NCBI GenBank assembly: GCA_000310025.1
Contig: FN648619.1
Coordinates: 297,423-320,774 of the forward strand
From: Ectocarpus siliculosus
Lineage: Eukaryota > Sar > Phaeophyceae > Ectocarpales > Ectocarpaceae
Reading direction: 5' to 3'
DNA length: 23,352 nt
Made by a program: the position numbers and the translations under genes. Position 1 is the stretch's first letter. Every line of letters begins with the position of its first letter. The notes beneath the pieces are model-generated. The model was not told where the DNA came from. It worked only from the letters and a program-made list of their open reading frames with translations, and did not search any database. Below are positions 1 to 9,900 of this stretch, piece by piece.

Positions 1-405
1 CCCGGGGGGAGGTTTTTTTTGGTTTTCCCAGAACGCCGATTTGGGGGGGGATTTTTTTTTTTTTTTGGGGTAAAAAAAACCCCCCCCCCCCCCTAAAAAA
101 AAAAAAAAGGGGGGGCGGGGCCGGGGGGAAAAAAGGAGGGGGCCCCGGGGCAAGGGTTTTTTTTGGGGCGGGAAATTTTTTTTTTTTTTTGGGGGGGGGG
201 GGGGCCCTTTCCCCCCCCCCAAAAAAAAAAACGGGAAAAGGGGGACCCCTTGGATTTTTAACCCAAGGTTTTTTTTTTTAGGGGGGGGGGTGATTTTTTT
301 TAATTAAAAGGTAATCCCCCAAAAATTGGGGGTGGGGGCTCCCCACGGGGCAAAAACTCTTTTAACCCCCCCCCCCCCCCCCCCCCCCCCACCTCCCTTC
401 CCCCA
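1..405. other. Homopolymer-dominated contig end, probably unreliable sequence
   Basis: This stretch is built almost entirely of runs of 5 to 20 identical bases (G, T, A and C in turn), with almost no mixed sequence until about position 390-405. No coding frame, repeat unit or motif can be read in it. Such sequence is typical of poorly resolved read or contig ends rather than of biology. The far end of the window also finishes in a C-run followed by GGGT, so the window looks like one whole contig with weak ends. A real homopolymer-rich tract cannot be excluded. Confidence 0.7.
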
Positions 406-1357
406 AGTCGACATTGTATGTGGTGCCACTTAACCCCCACCAAACGGGTACTAAGAAGTGTACCCCCTTGCCTTTCTGCCTCAGCTCCTCTCCCATTCGT
501 TTGCGTTTCCCAACAAGAACCAACCGTAGGTGACAGTTGAGCGCTCACAAAAGAGGACGAGGGGTGATTTTTTTACCAATCGAACCAGTAGTAACACACG
601 ACAAAAAGGACAAAAAATAAGGCCAAAGAAACTTAGCAACCAAAAAAATAGGAGCGAAACAAAAAAGACATACCATCATCCGCCCACACAACAATTGGTT
701 GATTGCGGTTAACCTGGAGTCGTAAACGTAGACAAGGACGTCGATCGAGCCGACAGCGGTGGCAACAGCAAGAATTTTTCCGCCATCGGAGGAAGCATGG
801 GACAAGCACGCGAGGGGGGCGCCAAAATCGGAGGCGGTTCAACGAGAGAAAACACTCCGTGCCTCAAAACAGCAGCGGAGGGTAAAAGGACCAGAACATC
901 AGGCCATCGGACAAAAACAACAGAGACTCTCAAACTAATACAACAATCCACTTCTCAAATCTCCACCCCCGGCCAGACGGCCGGACCCAACCACTCGCTT
1001 CCAGAAATAAAGCTGTTACCACTATCATGCCAGTCTTCTCTCCACCTCGACACGGCGGGGGGAGGGGGATGGGCGGGCTCGGCTTTAGGCACGCTCAAGT
1101 AGTCCCCCCAACAAACCCTTGTGGGCGAGGTGGCGTGCTCGAAACGGGAGGACAAGGGCTCTCTCTCTCTCGCTCTCTCTCTTCTCCCACCCACGCCCAC
1201 GCATGTGCGCGCGGGCGAGCCAACACGTGGCCCGAAAAACCCATCCTTACAAGAGAGAGCGAGAGACGACTTCCAAGGAAACGAAGCGGCAAAACAAGGC
1301 TAAACCCGGGTCCACGCCCCGACCCGAGGGACAAGCTGTCCCCATCACGGCAGCAAC
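406..1357. other. 3' flank of the EsV-1-7 gene; no gene seen
   Basis: This region lies directly downstream of the minus-strand stop codon at 1358-1360 and should contain the 3' UTR and terminator of that gene. Open frames exist on both strands, but they have no recognisable domain, and their Arg/Ser/Pro-rich composition follows from base composition. A short CT-rich stretch at about 1158-1190 reads as GA repeats on the minus strand. No AATAAA-type signal was identified, so the mRNA end cannot be placed. Confidence 0.5.
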
Positions 1358-2490
1358 TTAGTTCAGCTCCCCGAGCCTCAGCCGTTTCCTCGCTTCCTCC
1401 CCCTCTCCGCCAGCGGCGTTCCGGTCTTCCCGTCCCTCGCCCCGCACCATGTCCCCGCCGGCCCCGTTCTCGTGGGGCGCCAGCGAGGTCTTGCTGACCT
1501 CTCCTCCGCCGCCGGCGGTCGGGGCGAACTCTCCGCCCCCGCCGCCGCTCCCCTGCTGGGGTGGCTGGCGGCCGCCGATGCTGCCGCTCCCGCTCCCGCG
1601 CGAGTTCATGCCGCCGCCGCCGCCGCCGGAACCGGAGGGCCCGTCGACTTCGCCCGCCGCGGGGGTGCCCGACAGGGCGTCAAACGAAGGCGACGATCGC
1701 TCCGGGTTGTGTCGGGGGGGGGACGGCACGTCGTGCTGAAGCGCGTTGCCGAGACCGGTTGAAGAGGAGCCGCCGCCGCCGCCCCCGCCACCGCCGCCAC
1801 CGCCGCCGCTCCTGCTCGGAAGGTACGAAGACGGCGGGTACGACAAGGCCTCGTCGTTGTGGTGATCTCCACTTCCTCCTCCTCCGCCCCCGCCGCCTTC
1901 GCTGCTCATCCCCCCCGTCGTCCTCAGCCTCGCGAGCCCGGGAGGGGTCTCTCCCGACTCTCCCCCCAGCGTTGACATGAGCGGCGACATCGACCGCCCG
2001 GCCGCGCCCCCGCCATTCAACGCGTCGATCTCGCCGCCGGCGCCGGAGGAAGAGGAGTGCATAGCGCCGCCACCGCCGCCGCCGCCCCCGGACGGGCCTC
2101 CCGTACCGCCTCCGGACGGGCCACCCGTACCGCCGCCCCCGCCGGAGGCGCCGCCGACGTCCGCCCCCATGGAGTGGAACGGCCCCGGCGACGAGCCTCT
2201 ACCGCCGCCGATGCCGTGCATCCGGTCGAAGTGCGGCATCATTCCCTGCCCCAGATCGACCCCCGGCAAGCGTGTCCCGAAGCCCCCGGGGCCCCCGCCC
2301 CCCGGACCCCCGCCGCCTTCCACGTCCAAACCTCCGTCCGCGGGGTCCCCCCCCCGCCTGCCGTCGTCACGGCCCATTCCCATGTCCCCCGCCTCTTGGT
2401 GAGGGTAGTCCACGTGGCTAAGCGGCACTGCCGCTTCGCTGGGCCACCCCCCACCGCCACCAGCACTCCCGCCGCCTTGCACCCCTACAC
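1358..2490 (-). CDS. EsV-1-7 gene exon 7 (Gly-rich C-terminus and stop)
   Basis: The exon encodes residues 829-1205 and ends with TAA at 1360-1358. It begins after CCCGCAG with VGVQGGGSAGG. It is dominated by Gly runs mixed with Ser, Pro, Asp and Met. A short internal repeat gives two GGPSGGG units (about 2095-2135). Less repetitive islands include SMSPLMSTLGGE and a final charged stretch with RKRLRLGELN, a possible nuclear import signal. Long open frames on the opposite strand here are shadows of the biased composition. Confidence 0.85.
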
Positions 2491-3953
2491 CTGCGGGGCA
2501 CCCAACCACATAAAAAAACGAAAACGAAAAATGAGGCCGGGCCGCGAGATTGGTCGGCAGCGTGAGCAAGTGTTGGAACGAGGTCCGTGCCATGAGCACA
2601 CTTAAGTTGACCCCTCCTTTCAGGCGAGGCGGGACACCACGGGTCGCCGCCGATCTCAAGGGGGAGGCTGAATTCCAAGCGTACTAAACCAAGTAGTAGG
2701 TAGATATGCATCATGTTCCCTGGAGATATTTCTGCGACAATCAATGGGCGCCTGTTTTGGGCCGTGCGCCCCCTTTGCTCGTTCCCATCTGCTTCCATGC
2801 TCATGCCATCCTCCAATCTATGTATGCACCGTACACCGCATTGCTTGCTCCCATCTACTTCCGACTCACACCATCCTCCTACAGCAGTACGCATGCCTAG
2901 CCATCCTCACCTGGGCCACCACCTCCGCCGCCTCCCGGCCCTCCGCCGCCGCTTCCACTCGGGTCATCCCAGTCCAAGGCCTGAAACGAAGGTTGGAACG
3001 GCCCGTTCATGGCCGGCGGCAACGGGAGCCGCAGGTGCGACGACGCCGACGACGACTGGTGCCCGATGAACGGCGAAAGGCTCCCGCCTTGCCTGCCCAC
3101 ATCCATACCGCCGCCGCCGCCCCCGTCCAGCATCCCGCTGCCCGGCATACCAGGAATGCCTCCTCCGGAGCGGCCCGGAGACGGCGGCAACGGTCGCCGC
3201 GCGTGCGGCTGCGCCACCGGACCTCGGGATGATGACTGCTGTGACGGCGGGGGAAGGATCGCACGTCCGCTGAGGACGCCGGACACGGGGATAGAGCCGC
3301 CGCCGATCTCGGGGCCTGGACAAAAAAAATATCATTCCCATACGGAAAATTATTGTTAATGGAAATTGCCATGGAATTTCGTGTGGGAAAAAGACAGAAA
3401 ACAAAATCGAGGAGGAAGGAAACAGCGAGGGGGCACCGAGTGAAACGAGGGGGGTTGGGTGTGTGTGAAACTAGAACAGCCATCCGTGATGCGAAGAAGC
3501 GTTGGGATGCATCAGGAGAGATAGAGGGGGCAGGTACACCCCTAGTTCGTGCCCGGAGGGAAATCTGGTCGCTATTCAGGGTACGGCAGTCGATATTGCC
3601 GGCATAGCGGCTGGTTAGTCGGGATGAAGCAGTGGTGCCACCCGATGCTGTGATAAACTATGTAACAGGGCATGTATGCATATGTCTCGCAAAACAGGGG
3701 GCTTGCTACACCGCCCCGCACCCCCCTCACTGCTAGACGTTTGCTATCTAGTACTTCGAAGTACACATAGTGCCCCGTATAGAAGCCTAAATCGAACCAA
3801 TAGACCATGAATAGAATACCCCCCACCCCGCAAAAACACATCACATCCGATAAACCCTCACCATTGTCGCCGCCGATCGCGCCGGGGCCGTACCCGCCCT
3901 GAGAGCCGGAGCTCATGTGCGGCAAGAAGCCGTACGGATTAGCGCCGTACAGG

Positions 3954-3992
<39 letters not shown>

Positions 3993-6900
3993 AGCTGGTC
4001 GCGGTAGCTAACCCCGTGGCCCGGGAAGTGCAGGTCGCGAGGGAGCGGTCTCAGCCCGCCGCCCCCGCCTGCCATAAACTGCTGCTGCCGCTGTTGCTGC
4101 TGCTGCTGCTGCTGCTGGGAGGACCGGGGCGGGGGGATGCCCAGGGGGTGCGAGTACTCATCCGGCGGGACCCCCCCCCCACCGTAAAAGTTGTGGTCGA
4201 GAGAGGTCCCGCCCAAGTGCTGCTGCTGCTGCTGCTGCTGCGGACGGCGGTGAAGACCGGTCGGCTGTTGCTGTTGCATCGACCGCATGTGCTGCTGCTG
4301 CTGCTGCTGCTTCACGTCCTGCGGTGGGTCCTGCCCCAGCCGCCTCATCCGCAGCGCCTGCTGGTCGTCTACGGCGGAGGACGCGTACTGCTGCTGCCGT
4401 TGGTCTCCCCCTATGCCCCCGAGAACTCCCATCGGCCCAGGGTTGTTGCCACCTGCGCCGTCACGTGTCGAGGAAAAAAGCATAAAAACAACAACAACAA
4501 AAAATCATAGCACACGAAGTTGTAAGTTGAGCTGTCGCCACACAATCCTACTAAATCCCGTCCTCGGCCAGGCCCAGTATTGTAGCCCTTTGAAGCATTT
4601 TTCGTATGATGCAAACATGTTGGATAAAAACATACAATCTCGACAGGGTCCGAATTTTTTGTCGCTGCAAGGCGGGGACCTCAAACAGTTTTACAGACAC
4701 AGAGAAGAGCCGAAAGGCCCTGCTGATGCCCCACAGCGTTTTCTTCGCGTGCTCTATTTCGCACACGAGCTATGTAGTGCAAAGGTGGACACCCTATTAT
4801 AGAGCACTCAAGACAAATCGGCGGCAACGCCAACCCTTCGATGCTCTCAAGGGAGGCAAGGGTGGTGCACATGCAACAGTCTCTAGATGGCGGGGCACAA
4901 GACACGCCCGGTCCGATCGAGGAAAAAAACGCAGAGAGCGTCTGCTGCATCTTTCACCCGCGAGCCTCCGTCCGCGCCCCGTGGTGTCCGTCCGGCAAGT
5001 TGTACAACAAACCGTCACATACTATTACAGGCCCAACCGCTGGTCGCTACGAAACTCTGCGCTTTTGCGGTACGGGTAGTTTGTTCGCTTTGCGGTTCGG
5101 CGGACTCTTCGCATCGCAGTACGGTTAACTATTCGCCTCGCGGTACGGTAGGCTCTACGGAAGATAATATATTTTATTTTGCGAGGCCGCGTGGACGTTA
5201 CGCGAACCGCCACAAGGGCTAAGGGCACAAAAATGGGAACTCCTCCGAGCTCGTCTCTCGACACGGCCAGATCATGGCCGCCGTCAAAAAAGAACGGGAC
5301 CAAGACCTCATCACATCTGCAACACGATACATAACTCCTCCATCGATCTTACCTTCTTGCCGTCCCCACCCCAAGATAGCATCGCCACCGCCACCGCCGC
5401 CGCCACCTGCATACATGTCCCCCGGGTCCTGATCATTTCCGCGCCCTCGACCCACGCCTCCGCTACCTCTGTGCCCCTGCGGCCCCGCTCCCGCTCCTCC
5501 TCCCCAGTACCCGCCGCCGAGCCGGTCTGCCACTCGGTCTCCGTCCGGACCACCACTGCCGATCGCCTTGCCGCCGCCGCCGCCGACGCCGCTTGCGGCG
5601 TCGAAATCGGGCTCCGGCGACCTCGCCGATCTGCTGGAGCCGCCGTTAGCCCCCCCCCCGCCGCCGCCACCACCACCGGGAAGGTTACCGACGAGGGTCG
5701 AAGCGTCGACGGAGACGCCGAGGCGGATGCTCACGTCCCCCTCTCGCTTGGGCGCGTGCGGGGTCGTCTTGCGCCCCTTGAGGTTAACCATCCCGCTCTT
5801 CGCGTGGGCCTGGCACGCCTTCGCCTTCTCCCCCGGGAACCCGTGGGTGGGCAGCTTGGTGCAGCTGCCCTCCTCGCACCTGCGGTTGCGCACGTTCACC
5901 ATGTCGTCCGTCTTGTGCGCCGAGCAGAAGCGGGCCCGCTCCCCCTCGTGCCCGAAGATAGGGTAGCGGCGGCACTCGTGCCACTCGCACCGGCGGTTCT
6001 TAACGTCCTCCATGTCCGGGAGGTGGTGGTGGGAGCAGAACTGGGCGCGCTCCCCGACGTAGCCGTAGCTCGGCGTCTTCGTGCAGCCCGTGTACTCGCA
6101 GTGCCGGTTCACCACGTCCGACATCGCGTCCATCCGGTGGGTCGGGCAGAACGTGGCCTTTTCGCCCTCGAACCCGTAGATGGGCTGAAACGAGATTGAA
6201 GGAAGAAGGGCGGGGGGGCGGGTTCTCACTGTGATGCGCGGCTGCCGGAAAATCGATCCCCAAGACGAAATTGGTACCGCCAAACATGGGCATCGTCATC
6301 GTCCTTGCGTGTAATCGGCCAAGGAACTGCAGACGAGAAAAACAACCTCGCACACCGGCTATCTACCAAGCCAGTTAGAAGCCATCCCTCAACGGTGACA
6401 CGAAAACTCCCCCAGCAGCTGGCATTGCGACAAAATTCGGGGCACTACATGCCGCGTCGCGGTCAAGCGAGCTCTCTCGCTTGCTAGCCGTCACCGCCGG
6501 CTGGCACAACCCTTGACCTCCCTTCGATTACAACACCACTTGTGCAAAAATACAAACAGCCCAATTCCTTCCTTCTTTCTACACAAGAAAAAAAATAACT
6601 GTGCGAAGTCAGTACTGTGTGCCCTCGGCTGATGCGTCAAACACAAAACGCCAAACGGTGTGTAGAACGGCGCCAGAATAGACGGGAAGAACGAACATTG
6701 TATCTTCTCCTTGTAGTTCGAAAGCACGACTCTGTCTGTGACCCCTGTGACTCCTGCGCCCCCGCTCCCCTCTCGATAGACCCCTTCCTTCTTCCCCTCG
6801 CTGCCTCGGCAAGGCTTTTGCTTAGGCATGGCCCATAGCGAGGGGGGGGGGTCTTTCTAGCGAGCATGGCTAGACTCACCCTCAAGGGACCGATACCTTC

Positions 6901-9900
6901 TTGCTGCGGCGCACCCGCCGCGAGGCGTGCGTAGTGGTAGACTTGGGTCGGCACTGGTGCGTCAGGTACAAAAATGCAGATGCGCGGGCCTCATGGCCGT
7001 CGGTGTAGACAGCAATCTCAGTTTTGTGCGCGGAGGCAGACGCCATCAGAAAGGTGGACGGGCACTATGTACACGGCCCTTGGTTTGCTAGAGGGAGCTG
7101 TACTGTCTCAGTAACCTAGCTTCGCCATCAAAGGGGAGGAGGGAACAGATGGTGACGAGCTGAGTGGGCTGGTTGATCCTTCGGCGCGAGAATTTTCAGA
7201 TCAAGAACCCTAAGTGCAACGAGGGAGAAAGAGAGGAACCGACTGGGAAGGACAGCAACGAGAGCGTGTACTGACGGAGCGGGTCGATTTTGGTCGTGCT
7301 AGGACTGGCCGCAGCGACACCGGAGCAGCGGCGCCGGAGCACACGGACGACATCGAACCGTGACGCACGGACGAACATTTTGTGTTGTCAAATATTTTCC
7401 GTTTTTTTTCCTGCACATTGGTGTGTATGTGATGACGTCGCTGGTTTTGTAGAGAGCCGCGGCAGAGAGAGCGCGGATAGCCCGGGTACCTTTATTGTGT
7501 ACCTGCATCGTGGAAGACCCCTTCAATGTGGAACGATTCCTAATCAGTGTCGATTATTTACACGGCTGTGTCCAACACAGATGATCAGGGGTAGATTCGG
7601 TGATTGTCAAATGCAACGATGGCTTTGGTTGGTTGTTCTTCTTCACTGTATGTCCACGGACGCATTCTGACAGCACTTCAGACAGCAGTTGCGCGCCCCG
7701 AACTTGTACCATGCCTACCATGGTGTAATTGTACAGGCAGCACTCCAGACAGCTGTACGTTGTAGTCGACATTCATTTCGGTAAAGTGTAGGACAGGGGG
7801 GGTGATGCTGCTGTAGTCGAATGAAGTGTGTGGACGGGTAGTTCAGTTTTGGGCACGCAAACGTGCTGCAGGGATGTAGGTGTACCTCTTCGGGCTTGTG
7901 TACCCTTTTCTTGCTAGTTTGCGTGTTCTTTGGATCTTCTGATGGCTCTAGCATTTTTGTGACCACGGACCACTTCTTTGCTAGATTTTGGGATTAGCAA
8001 CTGACACGAGTTTAATGTGAAGACAAAAACAACAACAACAACAACATACCCCTTTTTTTACCCTTTGACGTCAAAGAAATCGTGTTCGTGTTTTCTTTAT
8101 CCCGCTGCAAGACTGACATCTCTTCATTTTCCTGCCGGTTAGCGCGGTCGATGCCTAGCAATACAACACACAACACACAACACACACCTACCTGCCGTTT
8201 GCAGGCCGGGAACTCGCACCGCCGGCTGACGACGTTCACCATCTTGGCCAGCTTGTGAGACGAGCAGTACTTCGCGCGGCCGCCCTCGTGGCCGTAGTTG
8301 GGCTGCCGAGTGCAGCCCGGGTGCTTACACCGGCAGTTCTTGACGTCGATCATGCCCTCCTCCTTATGGGACGAGCAGTACCTTGCCCGCTGGCCGTCCT
8401 GGCCGTACGTCGGCTGCCTCGTACATTCGAAGAATTCACACCTGATGGCGGAAAAAATTCCGGGTTCCATCCGTGGGGATCAAGAACATTTGACATTCTT
8501 ATCGAACGGGTATGCATGTAGGAAAGCCACACCCAGGAACAATGCGTCGATTGCGGGATAGAGTGTAGCGCGACCGATCTGGTGAGAACAATGTCGGTTC
8601 TTCCTTTGCGAGCAGGACGCTTAGCGCAGCAGTACGTAAGGGGCTGGCTGCATCGAACAGTTCTAATAGCCTACCCAACAGTCCCCCCCATACGCCTCCA
8701 TCCTGCCGTCTGGGGCCTAAACTCTTCGCAGTCGCACGAAGCCTGCTGCAGTCCCCTCCCACGACTCTTGACAAACTTGCGAAAAAGAAACCACTCTACA
8801 ACCGCCCCTCCACCAAAAAAATCATTTCTTGTTTTCACATGATGATATAGTGCCCCGGTTCTTGCATGCAAGCTTCCGGGCGCGGGGCCGTGATACAAGG
8901 AAAACTTCAGGATATGTTGTGGTATGCAGCAATAGCGGTCCCCGTTTAGTGCCGGTTGAATAGAGCGGGTGCCAGGAATATTGCCCGTGTTTTCGGCGGG
9001 CACATTGAATTTCCAAGTCATTCTCAACAGTTGGAACAGTGAAGGTCCGGTATAGTAAAGCCGGTCAATTTTCTGGGAACATACCGGCACTAAGCAGGGA
9101 CCTCTACAGCTGTATCGAAGAAAAAACAACTTACCGCTTCCGGTTCTTGAGGTAGACCATCCCGCTGGACTTGTGGCTGAAGCAGTAGCGCGCCAGGAAC
9201 CCCTCGTATCCGTAGGTTGACAGCTTGGTGCAGTTAGACACGACGCACTGTTCAGCAGCAGTTGCCGTCGTTGTTTTGGCGCAACACAGAAGCAAAATGG
9301 GGAAAGAGAAACACAGAGGGGAATCGTAAGAGTTGGATACGAATCATGTGTGGGTACTTAATATCGATGCCCTTGGTGTTGGTATTCAAGAAAGTAAAAG
9401 CCGGGTTTAGCGTTGATCAACCAACCCATGAACTGCCGTAAGGCACCTCACTTTGGATGTGGTCTTCCTCAAGCCCGGAACAACATAGAAATCAAGCCCG
9501 GACTGCTGTCTCTTCCCTCTATCTTCTCGTTTTTTGGACATTAATTTTTCCAAGGAAATCAGACAAAACAGCGTTTTACACCCAACGTGACCCACTCGCC
9601 CACCGCTGCGCACGAAAAGTCGACGCTCTGACACAACACATCATGGTATGTACATCACAAGACAGCAGCACGTAGGCCTACCGCCACGTTTATCTCCGCC
9701 ATTGGCAGCTGGAAGGAGCGCAGAGATTGGTGACCTGAAAAAAATTCGTTTCGTTCGGCTGAGGGCTGAAGGCATGGTGGGTGTGGTCAGGTGTCCCATG
9801 GAAACCTTCAAAACGTATACACCCACAGCTTCTTGCAAGGTGCTGCTGCCGCCCGTTCCGAAATCGATGCACCCCCACTGCTGTACCATGCACGCAGAAA

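Larger units (their letters stand above)
4453..5352 (-). other. Intron 4 of the EsV-1-7 gene
   Basis: The intron runs from GTAAGA to GCGCAG and has phase 1. It holds a four-copy 24-bp minisatellite (5055-5152) and a 70-bp segment (4568-4639) that resembles a segment in an intron of the Sin3-like gene. No gene was recognised. Confidence 0.78.

Noticed and set aside
1449-2605. Long plus-strand open frames opposite exon 7 (up to about 180 residues)
   Set aside because: They are antisense to the Gly-rich exon and consist of Pro/Ala/Arg runs produced by GC-rich Gly codons. No domain is seen, and the minus strand has matching splice phases.
3917-4510. Plus-strand poly-Leu ORF of 197 residues that could look like a membrane protein
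   Set aside because: The Leu runs are the CTG reading of the CAG tracts in exon 5. The minus-strand exon has consistent splice borders.
5357-6199. Plus-strand 280-residue ORF
   Set aside because: It is antisense to exon 4, whose minus-strand frame contains four clear EsV-1-7 repeats.
7668-7757. Possible duplication of GACAGCACTTCAGACAGC in intron 3
   Set aside because: Only about 20 bases match, with no extension on either side, so chance cannot be ruled out.
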